Origin: Clostridium estertheticum
Lineage (GTDB): Bacteria; Bacillota; Clostridia; Clostridiales; Clostridiaceae
Direction: 5' to 3'
Length of the DNA: 64,000 bases
NCBI RefSeq assembly: GCF_011065935.2
Contig: NZ_JAAMNH020000001.1
Span: forward strand, 2,501,001-2,565,000
Shown here: in pieces, positions 27,200-35,312 of the stretch
Position numbering within the stretch: position 1 is the first letter of the stretch
Layout of the letters: every line of letters starts with the position of its first letter
Made by a program: the position numbers and the translations under genes
Notes under the pieces: generated by a model
What the model was told of the DNA's origin: nothing
Seen by the model: the letters and a program-made list of their open reading frames with translations, nothing else
Databases searched by the model: none

Positions 27200-28060
27200 A
27201 TGATTAATTTTATAAACAAAAACATTATTAAAAATATTTTTTTTATACTAGTAGGAAGTTTGATATCTTCACTTGCAATTAATCTGTTTATATCCAAAGC
27301 AAAACTTTTAAGTGGTGGTGCTTCTGGCATATCATTAATTATCCAGTATTTATATAAATTTCCCGCTGGATATTCCATATTGTTATTAAATATTCCATTA
27401 TTAATGTTAAGCTATAAATTTCTTAACAAACGATTTACTATTCTTACATTTATAGGTACAATCTCATTTTCATTGTTTTTAATTTTAACCGCTCCCCTAA
27501 AAGCAGTGATTGACACAAACGATACATTGTTATTATGCTTGTATGGTGGAGCATTAAATGGAATTGGCATAGGAATAGTTTTCAGCAATCACGGTTCCGC
27601 AGGAGGACTCAATATTATTTCAGCTCTTATAAAAGTGAAGTATGATAACTTTAAAATAGGGCAAATATCCTTTTGTATTAATATTATAATTGTTGGTATC
27701 GCTACATTCTTTTTTGGAGTAACCAGTGCATTATATACTATAGCTGCTATGTTTATAACGGCAGAAGTTACTGATAGAATAGTAATTGGAATTGGCACAC
27801 AAAAATTAGTTCTTATTATTACTGCAAAAGAAAAAGAAATTTGTAGTGGAATCTTGTATAAAATGCACAGAGGAGTTACTTACCTATATGGGGAGGGTGC
27901 CTATACTGGTAAGCATGAAAAAATATTATTTTGCACAGTGCCACTCCATGAGATCCCTGAATTGAAATTAATTGTTAAAGAAATAGACAATGATGCTTTT
28001 ATGATAACAGTTGATGCTTCTGAAGTAAGGGGAAAGGGTTTTAAGAACGATTTAATATAG
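27200..28060 (+). CDS. YitT family membrane protein (DUF161/DUF2179)
   Basis: A 286-residue protein with five to six N-terminal helices (FILVGSLISSLAINLFI, then LLSGGASGISLIIQYL and FSNHGSAGGLNIISALI) and a soluble C-terminal DUF2179 domain (about 205-280: KEICSGILYKMHRGVTYLYG, then ILFCTVPLHEIPELKLIV). This architecture defines the YitT family. Function is unproven; the tail may bind a nucleotide or other ligand. It is a single gene ended by a perfect palindrome. Confidence 0.88.
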   Translation: MINFINKNIIKNIFFILVGSLISSLAINLFISKAKLLSGGASGISLIIQYLYKFPAGYSILLLNIPLLMLSYKFLNKRFTILTFIGTISFSLFLILTAPLKAVIDTNDTLLLCLYGGALNGIGIGIVFSNHGSAGGLNIISALIKVKYDNFKIGQISFCINIIIVGIATFFFGVTSALYTIAAMFITAEVTDRIVIGIGTQKLVLIITAKEKEICSGILYKMHRGVTYLYGEGAYTGKHEKILFCTVPLHEIPELKLIVKEIDNDAFMITVDASEVRGKGFKNDLI

Positions 28061-28126
28061 AACAGTGCAGATAATGGGAAGGTGTATTTACTAAAGTCAT
28101 TTGAGTTCAAATATATTCGTGTGCAA

Positions 28127-28168
28127 AAATAGAGTTAGTGGATAAATATTTATCCACTAACTCTATTT
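28127..28168. terminator. Perfect 42-bp bidirectional terminator
   Basis: The 21-base arm 28127-28147 is exactly complementary to 28148-28168 (core GAGTTAGTGGATAAAT). It lies between the convergent YitT and GNAT genes. Confidence 0.85.
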
Positions 28169-28186
28169 GAAAGTTGAATTCATTTT

Positions 28187-28720
28187 TTAAAGAATCAAGC
28201 CCATCATAATTGTATTACCATAAACTCCATTTACATAATTATCTTTTTTAAGTATGCCTTCTACTTCAAATCCAACTTTCTTATATAACTCCATGGCTCT
28301 ATAATTATTTTCACTAGTTACAAGGCTTATTTTTTTAGTGATGCCATTTGCATTTGCCCACACTATAAGATAATCTAAAAGTTTTCTACCTAGTCCTAGT
28401 TCACAATATTGCTCTGCTATTACTATTCCAAATTCTCCCACGTGCTTAAATCTAGCCTTTGGACTAGAATTAATTGTGGCTATACCTATTATTTTATTAT
28501 CAATTTCTGCAAGCAATATTATTGAATTATCTTCCTTACGGGTATTTTCTAAAAAATCCTTATAATCATTTAAATTTTTCACAAATTCATTTTTCCCAAA
28601 GGAAAGAAAATCTGTTTCTCCACCAACTACATTATAAAAATCTATCATGAACTTTGCATCTTCTTTTGAAGCCTCTCTTATAATAACTTCTTTCCCATTT
28701 TTTAAATCCATTTTTTCCAT
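28187..28720 (-). CDS. GNAT family N-acetyltransferase
   Basis: A 177-residue RimI/speG-like acetyltransferase. The acetyl-CoA site reads VIAEQYCELGLGRKLLDYLI and is followed by SLVTSENNYRAMELYKKVGF, the classical motif A and B. The start follows GGGGAGCTG. Acceptor unknown; such proteins often acetylate small amines or ribosomal proteins. Single gene. Confidence 0.85.
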   Translation of the reverse strand: MEKMDLKNGKEVIIREASKEDAKFMIDFYNVVGGETDFLSFGKNEFVKNLNDYKDFLENTRKEDNSIILLAEIDNKIIGIATINSSPKARFKHVGEFGIVIAEQYCELGLGRKLLDYLIVWANANGITKKISLVTSENNYRAMELYKKVGFEVEGILKKDNYVNGVYGNTIMMGLIL

Positions 28721-29277
28721 GTAAATCAGCTCCCCCTATTTTTTTAACTTTAACTACAACATTTCAATATATGATGCAACCTTCTCTATATTTAAATAAA
28801 TTAGATATCTCAAATTCATGTAAATATAAAAGGCAATTTAGCATTATTATATCATATTATTGACGAGGAGCAACAAAAAGTAATACTGCACCTAATAAAT
28901 ACAACCCAATAAATACAACCCAATAAATGAAAGATCTAATGTCCACATATTCATTTTATCACCGTCAGTCATTTTATAACTTAATTCTAGTGCACGATTG
29001 CGGCCAATGCATGGATTGTCTGACAAAATATAAGGTGCCATATATGTATAATTACTTTATGATTGTTTTAACAATGACAGTATTAATTCTCTGCAATAAT
29101 GTACGAGGTTGGTTTTAATAATAAAATTAAACTAAATTGAATTATTTAAAGGAAAATTATGGTTTGTATAGAATTACTTTAATTATTACTATAATTTATT
29201 ATTACTATATAAGATATGTAAAAAACGGTTTATGTTAGAGCTTTTAAGTATGAAAAACTAAAGAAGAGGAGGGTATC
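28721..29277. other. Intergenic region with a gene fragment and a short repeat
   Basis: 557 bases. It contains the duplicated membrane-protein fragment above and AT-rich promoter DNA for the ABC operon. A 63-codon plus-strand frame (28927-29118) has no ribosome binding site and is not called. Confidence 0.4.
28857..28954 (-). pseudogene. C-terminal membrane protein fragment broken by a 14-bp duplication
   Basis: Minus-strand codons start at an internal Met, read MNMWTLDLSFIGLYLLG and then shift. Removing one of two tandem 14-bp units (AATAAATACAACCC at 28894-28907 and 28908-28921 on +) restores GAVLLFVAPRQ and a stop. The LSFIGLYLLG pattern resembles the C-terminus of DUF975-type membrane proteins. 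The rest of the gene is absent. Confidence 0.4.
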
Positions 29278-30063
29278 ATGGGAAATTTAGAAAGTATAAT
29301 ATCAATTAAAGATTTATATATGAGCTATGGGAGTAGTAAGGTACTAAATGGAATAAATTTAGAAATTCCTAGAGGACAGATAATAGGATATATAGGGACC
29401 AATGGCGCTGGTAAAAGTACAACTATAAAAATAATGCTGGGGATATTAGAAGGTTACGAGGGAACAGTAGAAATACTAGGACAAGATATAAGTAATGGAA
29501 GCATAGAGTATAAAAAGAAAATAGGTTATGTACCTGAGCTTGCAGATATATATGAAAACTTAACTGCTTCTGAGTATATAAGCTTTTTAGGTGAAATATA
29601 TGGATTAGAAGAGAAAAAACTTATTGAGAGAGCAAAAAAAATGATGGGTTTGTTTGGAATTAAGGTTGTTATAAATGCCAGAATATCCTCATATTCAAAA
29701 GGTATGAAACAAAAGCTACTTATAATATGTAGTTTGATTCATAATCCAGATATATTATTTTTTGATGAGCCTTTAAGTGGACTAGATGCTAATAGTGTTA
29801 TGGTGTTTAAAGAGGTTATGAAGACTCTTGCAAAGCAAGGTAAAACAATATTTTATTCTTCCCACATAATGGATGTTGTAGAAAAGGTAAGTGATAGAAT
29901 ATTACTTTTGAATAATGGACGAATAGTTGCGGATGGAAGTTTTGAAGAGCTTAAGAATAATCAGAAGGAAGGTTCACTTGAAGAAATATTCAATCAGCTA
30001 ACAGGATTCAATGAGCATACAGCCATTGCTGAAGAATTTGTTTCTTTGGTTTGCGAGGTGTAA
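29278..30063 (+). CDS. ABC transporter ATP-binding protein
   Basis: A 261-residue ABC ATPase. Walker A is GTNGAGKST, the signature-like motif is SYSKGMKQK (replacing LSGGQ, as in many bacterial exporters of the CcmA type), Walker B is ILFFDEPLSGLD, and the switch His is in YSSHIMD. GAGGAGGG precedes the ATG. It pairs with the permease gene starting three bases after its stop. Together they probably form an ABC-2-like exporter of unknown cargo. Confidence 0.9.
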   Translation: MGNLESIISIKDLYMSYGSSKVLNGINLEIPRGQIIGYIGTNGAGKSTTIKIMLGILEGYEGTVEILGQDISNGSIEYKKKIGYVPELADIYENLTASEYISFLGEIYGLEEKKLIERAKKMMGLFGIKVVINARISSYSKGMKQKLLIICSLIHNPDILFFDEPLSGLDANSVMVFKEVMKTLAKQGKTIFYSSHIMDVVEKVSDRILLLNNGRIVADGSFEELKNNQKEGSLEEIFNQLTGFNEHTAIAEEFVSLVCEV

Positions 30064-30065
30064 TT

Positions 30066-31730
30066 ATGAAAGATTTCGCCATACTCAAGATATTAGATAA
30101 ATTTCAATTATTATATGAAAAATCAGGCGTTAACTATAAGACTATGAGAATGATCCTGCAGCTAAAACTAACAATGGATGGTCGTAGAGTAAGTACTGTT
30201 ATGGGAAATAATAAAAAAACAGACGAGAATAAGGGAAACAATAACTATCTATTCTTATTGCTTTTTAACTTATTTATAAGTATTTTTATTGGACTCATAA
30301 TGACGGGTAACATGAAAGCTATGATATCTACTAATATTGTAATAGGGATAAACCTATTTATGATGATTTCACTTATGATATCTGACTTTTCTGCAGTGCT
30401 CTTAGATGTAAAAGAGAAAAATATATTATTACCTAAACCTATTGATAGTAAGACATTTAATGCAGCAAAGACTACTCATATATGTATATATTTAATGGGT
30501 TTATCATTGTCCCTAAATTTGATCCCGCTAGTAATTGGTACATTAAAATTTGGAGCTTTATTTTTTGTGTTATTTGCCCTGGAAAACATACTTGTAGTAT
30601 TAATAGTTATAACTTTAACAGCACTATTATATACTTTAGTCTTAAAGATTTTTGATGGAGAAAAACTAAAGGATATAATAAACTATTTTCAAATATTGTT
30701 AGCCTTTATATTTGCTTTTGGATATCAGTTGGGTGCTAGGGTTTTTAATATTACTAATATGAATGTTAAATATGTACCTAAATTTTACCATGTATTACTT
30801 CCATCAATGTGGTTTGCATCACCCTTTGGAATATACATCGATGGGAATAAAGAACCTTTTCTAATATTTTTATGTACACTTGCAATACTCGGACCTATTA
30901 TCTTAATGACACTTTATATTAAAAGAATAGTACCTTATTTTGAAAAGAACCTTCAAAAACTAAATGAAAATGGAGGGGCTGTAAGTAAGAGAAGTGAAAC
31001 TATACAAGAATTTATAGCTGGACTCGTTTGCAAAGGCAGAGTTGAAAAGAGTGTGTTTAAATTTACTCAAAACATGATAGCTACAGAAAGGAACTTGAAG
31101 CTTAAGGTTTATCCATCTCTTGCAATGGCTTTATTTATGCCAATTCTATTTATCTTTATAGATAACGGAAATGGTGAATCCTTTATGAATAATATTCAAA
31201 CAGGCTATGATGGGAAAATTCATTTATTAATGTACATAAGTATATTTTTACTATGCTTTTCTACAGCGTTTATAAGTAATAGTGATAATTATAAGGGGGC
31301 CTTTATATACAAGGTATTACCCATAGAAAATCCGGGAGTAATATTAAAAGGGGCAGTAAAAGGAGCTATATTCAAACTAATAATGCCAATATATATATTA
31401 GAGGCTATAGTGTTCACAATATTAAAAGGGCCATCCATAATTATTGACTTAATAGTAATGTTTTTAGTTCTTTTAATATCATCATTAGTTTATTTTAAAG
31501 TATCAGATAAGGCGTTACCCTTTAGCGTAAAGTTCGCTACAGCGGATAGTGGTAAGCTTATAATACCATCCATAGTCACAGGTTTGGTGCTTGGAGTATT
31601 TGCCTTAATCCATGTAGCTATTAGAAACAATATGATATTTGTTGGCATTTATGCAGTGGTGCTTTTGATAGTTAATGTAGTACTTTGGAAAATTAGTTTT
31701 AAGGAGTGCTGGAAAGACCTGGAAATATAA
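30066..31730 (+). CDS. ABC-type exporter permease, large membrane subunit
   Basis: A 554-residue polytopic protein with at least ten hydrophobic segments (for example YLFLLLFNLFISIFIGLIM, NLIPLVIGTLKFGALFFVLF and FKLIMPIYILEAIVFTIL). It matches the large permeases that accompany CcmA-like ATPases in Clostridia. The ATG at 30066 follows GAGGTG inside the end of the ATPase gene; an upstream TTG is rejected. There is no periplasmic binding protein, so export is more likely than uptake. A hairpin terminator follows at about 31841-31873. Confidence 0.75.
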   Translation: MKDFAILKILDKFQLLYEKSGVNYKTMRMILQLKLTMDGRRVSTVMGNNKKTDENKGNNNYLFLLLFNLFISIFIGLIMTGNMKAMISTNIVIGINLFMMISLMISDFSAVLLDVKEKNILLPKPIDSKTFNAAKTTHICIYLMGLSLSLNLIPLVIGTLKFGALFFVLFALENILVVLIVITLTALLYTLVLKIFDGEKLKDIINYFQILLAFIFAFGYQLGARVFNITNMNVKYVPKFYHVLLPSMWFASPFGIYIDGNKEPFLIFLCTLAILGPIILMTLYIKRIVPYFEKNLQKLNENGGAVSKRSETIQEFIAGLVCKGRVEKSVFKFTQNMIATERNLKLKVYPSLAMALFMPILFIFIDNGNGESFMNNIQTGYDGKIHLLMYISIFLLCFSTAFISNSDNYKGAFIYKVLPIENPGVILKGAVKGAIFKLIMPIYILEAIVFTILKGPSIIIDLIVMFLVLLISSLVYFKVSDKALPFSVKFATADSGKLIIPSIVTGLVLGVFALIHVAIRNNMIFVGIYAVVLLIVNVVLWKISFKECWKDLEI

Positions 31731-31840
31731 AGTCTGTATGTGGGAAAAGAATGTGTAGAGAAAAATTTATTGATTTAGTAATTGAAGAGCTGATGAAATC
31801 TAGCAGGATAGATAAATGCTAGATACTCGAAAGATTACAG

Positions 31841-31873
31841 AAAAAGGAGATAATTTTAATTATCTCCTTTTTT
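31841..31873. terminator. Terminator after the ABC exporter operon
   Basis: AAAAAGGAGATAATT and AATTATCTCCTTTTTT are complementary with a two-base loop; runs of A and T on both sides allow use in both directions. Confidence 0.8.
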
Positions 31874-31875
31874 AA

Positions 31876-32148
31876 TTATAAATTAAAAGAATTTAATCCA
31901 TTCATCATACTTGCAAAAAATGCACCAAAAAACGCAAGATATAATACCAATACAAATGCTAACACAATTAATTCAGCTTGACAATAAGTTTTCTTACTCT
32001 TGTTTACATCCTTGCCTAATGCCCAAACAAACAATAACACTATGTTCACAACAGGTATTGATAACAATAAAAACGTAATTATCCAATCTCCTAAAGCCAT
32101 TGGTTGATCATTGACATCCCTAACTTGAATTTGATTATTATTTTCCAT
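31876..32148 (-). CDS. Small membrane protein, unknown function
   Basis: A 90-residue protein with a polar N-terminus (MENNNQIQVRDVNDQPMALG) and two helices: WIITFLLLSIPVVNIVLLFV and LIVLAFVLVLYLAFFGAFF, separated by the basic loop GKDVNKSKK. The arrangement is common in small clostridial membrane proteins of unknown role. GGGGTG upstream of the ATG is a plausible ribosome binding site. Single gene. Confidence 0.65.
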   Translation of the reverse strand: MENNNQIQVRDVNDQPMALGDWIITFLLLSIPVVNIVLLFVWALGKDVNKSKKTYCQAELIVLAFVLVLYLAFFGAFFASMMNGLNSFNL

Positions 32149-32367
32149 AATTAATACACCCCTTTTTACTTATCTCTAAGTAATAAAAAAACTTCCACTT
32201 CCATTTTATTCCAAACATTATGGAAATGTTACAGATAATGGGGTTGATTTTTTCGTTAACTCATATAATAATGAATATCATTTAGCACCCTTCCTTATTA
32301 GTTTCATAATATATACAAACAAAGGATGTATAGTGAAAAATCTACTGATAATAAGGAGGGGATTCTT

Positions 32368-32949
32368 ATGAGTATTGGCCAATTTATAATAACTTTTTTT
32401 TCAATCTTGATTTTGGCTTTAACATTAAGCGCTGATGATTTTTCAGTTGGTGTAGCATATGGTCTTTTTAAGATCCGAATAACATTAAAATCATTGATCA
32501 TATTGGTGCTAGGGTCTGCAACATCTACTTATGGCGCAATGCTAATAGGTAGATTCATATTTACTTCCATGCCTGGCTATATAACTGCTTGGTTAAGTTC
32601 AATTATCTTAGCTACCATTGGATGTAAAATGCTTTACAATGGTTGGAAAGGAGAAAGCGATGAATCTGAAGTTTTAAAGGACGAGCCAAAAAGAAAAGTT
32701 GCTTTCTGGGAAACTTATATAGTGGGTTTGGGGCTAGGGGTTGATGACTTTGCACAAGCCTTTGGTTTATCATTAGCAGGCTTTCCAATTATTTTAACTG
32801 TATTATTATTGGAAACTGCAGAAGTGATTGCAATTTTAACCGGTAACTATTTAGCTTTCAAAGGATTGTCAAAAAAGGTTAATGGAAAATTATCTATAAT
32901 ACCAGGTATAGTTCTAATCTTGGTGGCGCTATATCAGATATTATTTTAA
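32368..32949 (+). CDS. MntP/YtaF-like membrane protein
   Basis: A 193-residue, six-helix protein. Acidic pairs inside the membrane segments, LSADDFSVGVAYG in helix 1 and GLGVDDFAQAFGLSLAG in helix 4, are the hallmark of the MntP manganese exporter/YtaF sporulation protein group. The ATG at 32368 follows AAGGAGGGG. Two symmetrical halves are evident. Manganese or another divalent cation efflux is the likeliest function; a sporulation role as for YtaF is the alternative. Confidence 0.75.
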   Translation: MSIGQFIITFFSILILALTLSADDFSVGVAYGLFKIRITLKSLIILVLGSATSTYGAMLIGRFIFTSMPGYITAWLSSIILATIGCKMLYNGWKGESDESEVLKDEPKRKVAFWETYIVGLGLGVDDFAQAFGLSLAGFPIILTVLLLETAEVIAILTGNYLAFKGLSKKVNGKLSIIPGIVLILVALYQILF

Positions 32950-33083
32950 TCAATGCATGTTTAGAATAGAGTAAAGTAAAGAATGTACCGCCTTAAGTCT
33001 ACACTATTTTTTAATTTCGTGTTTACTTAAGGGGGTATAATTCATAAAAGGTATATTTTATTTTATGCAGATTTTATATTATT

Positions 33084-34235
33084 TTATTGTATATAATTTA
33101 AATATTTTCTAGAAGCATACCCTTGAATACCGTTTATGTTTATTTTTAGCCAGTTACCATCACTTGAATAACCTGTAACTTCTGCATATTGCTTTTGTAT
33201 TAGAATACCTACTATTGCACCTGTTATTGTTGGACTGTTTCTTATGTTTAATTGATAAGCATAAATTAATGTTACATATTTACCAGTAGGAACTAATGTT
33301 ATTAAGGTAGAAGATACCCAGCCTACCTGACCATTGTAATTAACTTGGTACCAGCCGGAGGAATAATCTATTAAATAAATAATAGTACTTTTCGGTATAG
33401 TACCAATTATAGCAGAGCTTTGTGATGAAGTAGCTCTAAAATTTGCAGCATAATCAACCTTTGATATTTGAGCAAAATTACCAACATTTGGTAGTGATGG
33501 AGCTGGAGCAACGGTATCTTCTCCTATGTTTACATATCTACCAGGTAAATAACCTTTATTTATTTCATTCATACTAATGAAATATTTTTTAGTACCCTGT
33601 ATTCCACCATAAATGCAGTCTGGAGTTGATTCATATGTAAAAGCCCCATAAGTTCCATTATAAGTGCCCCATTTATCAAAAATTACAACATGATCATATG
33701 GCTTGTCCAGAATATCCATATGTTTAATTTCACTTAAACTTATTTTAGTAAAGTAATTATCAAATAGTGTTGAGGTTGATAACTTATCATCCTTTATATT
33801 AAAGGCGGCTTGTATAAAACCTGAACAATCTATTCCAGCAGTTCCAGCAATACGTCAGAGTCCTCCTTCCGTGTTAACATTTCCGACAAAGGCGCCTTTA
33901 TCAACAGCATCCAAATAGTTAGACCAGGCTTCACTGTATGAGCTAGAATCTAAACCATCATTACCTCCCCAATTATAAGGTATTCCTATAGCTTGCATGG
34001 TTGAAAGATTTAGAAATTGACTTGGCTGGGTTACGTAAGCAGCAAGGCTTGAGTTTAGCTGTCCATTTTTATTACGGTCATAAGTCCACTTTAAATTCGC
34101 CATGGTTAGGGCCCGTTGTTCCACTTGAATTCTTGATATTACACTTTGCGTTAAACCGTTTACTTTTAATGATGGAAAAATAAAAACAGTTGTTAAAAAT
34201 ATTAGACTAGTTACTAGAACATTAAATTTTCTCAT
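33084..34235 (-). pseudogene. Secreted NlpC/P60-type hydrolase with SH3 domains, split by an in-frame UGA
   Basis: A single frame runs from ATG 34235 (GGGGGAG site) to 33084, interrupted only by TGA at 33855-33857. The first 126 codons give a signal peptide (MRKFNVLVTSLIFLTTVFIF), a helical region and YNWGGNDGLDS. Right after the stop come RIAGTAGIDCSGFIQAAF, which holds the expected catalytic Cys, then HMDILDKPYDHVVIFDKW with the likely catalytic His, and two SH3b-like repeats (about 250-310 and 320-384). Without readthrough the product would lack the catalytic core. A point mutation or a sequencing error explains it best. Confidence 0.78.
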
Positions 34236-34455
34236 TTACGACTCCCCCTTAAATTGCATTTAGTTCATAAATATACTGAGCATATAACATAATTATAGGG
34301 GGAAGAGTATGGGTCATCAATGCACAAATTCTGGTAATTAACTGAAAGATTATATAATAGCAAACTCAGCTAATAGTTCAGAGTTTAGCATAAATAACTT
34401 TATTTTGTTAAAGGGATTATGCTATAATTATATAATGACAATAAGTGTTAATAAG

Positions 34456-34480
34456 ATGCCACTTGCCACGTGGGTGGCAC
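34456..34480. repeat. 25-bp dispersed repeat, copy 1
   Basis: ATGCCACTTGCCACGTGGG followed by TGGCAC. The same element occurs in inverted and direct orientation at 56135-56159 and 56171-56195 with one and two base changes. Here it is a single copy, in the leader of the GntR gene. Confidence 0.7.
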
Positions 34481-34503
34481 TAAATATAGGAAGTGAATAT
34501 ATA

Positions 34504-35226
34504 ATGTTTGATAGAGAAATGCATGTTCCATTATACATACAACTTAAGGAAGAATTAACTAGTAAGATTAAAGAAGGCACCTGGGAGATAGATTCGCAAA
34601 TCCCCACGGAAATAAAACTTATGGAGGATTACAAGGTTGGTAGAGCTACTGTAAGGCAGGCTGTATCCTTACTTGAAAATCAAGGGTATTTATATAAGAA
34701 ACAGGGAATAGGGACTTTTGTAGGTAGAGTACAGCCATCGCTGGGATTTGAACCGCTTATAAGTTTATCATTCTCATTAAAAGCTCGAGGGATAAATCAA
34801 AAGAATATTATTGTAGATAACAGAACAATTACGCCAGATAAAAAACTTTTAAATATTATGAAGTGGAAAGAAGTGAAGGACTGCTATTATATGAAAAGGA
34901 TAAGGTATGCAGAGGGTATACCTATTGCTGTGGAGCATTCTTATTTTAAAGATGAATATAAAGAGGCGCTTAATAAATATGACCTTAGTGGATCTGTGGC
35001 AAAAATTATAATTGAAGATTTAAAACTTAATATTGTGAAGGTAAATCAAATTATTGAACTTAAAGTACCAACAAAACAAGAAATTGAAGAACTTAAGCTT
35101 GAAAAAAATATAAAACTTTTGAATATGCAGAGATGGATTTATATTGATGGTCTAGAAGATCCATTTTTCTATTTAAATTTTATTGTTCCAGAAAATATAT
35201 ATTCTTTTCCTATAGAAAACTTATAA
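34504..35226 (+). CDS. GntR family regulator with UTRA effector domain
   Basis: A 240-residue HutC-subfamily regulator. Residues 1-75 are the GntR winged helix (VPLYIQLKEELTSKIKEG, IPTEIKLMEDYKVGRATVRQ, QGIGTFV) and residues 90-235 form the UTRA ligand-binding domain (KRIRYAEGIPIAVEHSYF). The ATG at 34504 follows AGGAAGTGA; a longer frame upstream crosses the dispersed repeat and has no ribosome binding site. It directly precedes the flavoprotein/kinase operon in the same direction, with an independent promoter in between, so it is the probable local regulator responding to the pathway substrate or its phosphate. Confidence 0.88.
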   Translation: MFDREMHVPLYIQLKEELTSKIKEGTWEIDSQIPTEIKLMEDYKVGRATVRQAVSLLENQGYLYKKQGIGTFVGRVQPSLGFEPLISLSFSLKARGINQKNIIVDNRTITPDKKLLNIMKWKEVKDCYYMKRIRYAEGIPIAVEHSYFKDEYKEALNKYDLSGSVAKIIIEDLKLNIVKVNQIIELKVPTKQEIEELKLEKNIKLLNMQRWIYIDGLEDPFFYLNFIVPENIYSFPIENL

Positions 35227-35233
35227 AAATAGG

Positions 35234-35262
35234 TTGCAAAATATTCAAAACATTCATATAAT
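35234..35262 (+). promoter_or_regulatory. Sigma-A promoter of the flavoprotein/kinase operon
   Basis: TTGCAA (35234-35239), 17-base spacer, TATAAT (35257-35262). Expected start at about 35269. Confidence 0.7.
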
Positions 35263-35280
35263 TATAATTAGAATAAGAGG

Positions 35281-35294
35281 TTCGGACGTCCTAA
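35281..35294. promoter_or_regulatory. Candidate GntR operator
   Basis: TTCGGACGTCCTAA, a palindrome with an eight-base perfect core GGACGTCC and near-perfect flanks, about 12 bases after the predicted start. GC-rich in an AT-rich leader. Confidence 0.5.
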
Positions 35295-35312
35295 TGTTAA
35301 GGAGTGATTATT

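Noticed and set aside
28927..29118. 63-residue plus-strand frame with a CxxC pair
   Set aside because: No ribosome binding site, unusual composition, and it overlaps a fragment on the other strand that reads more like real protein.
33855..33857. UGA as a selenocysteine codon in the NlpC/P60-like gene
   Set aside because: It falls outside the catalytic Cys position, the flanking residues are not a known selenoprotein context, and no insertion-element-like hairpin is evident right after it.
34405..34503. N-terminal extension of the GntR regulator
   Set aside because: It is translated through the dispersed repeat and has no ribosome binding site; the family starts at the winged helix.
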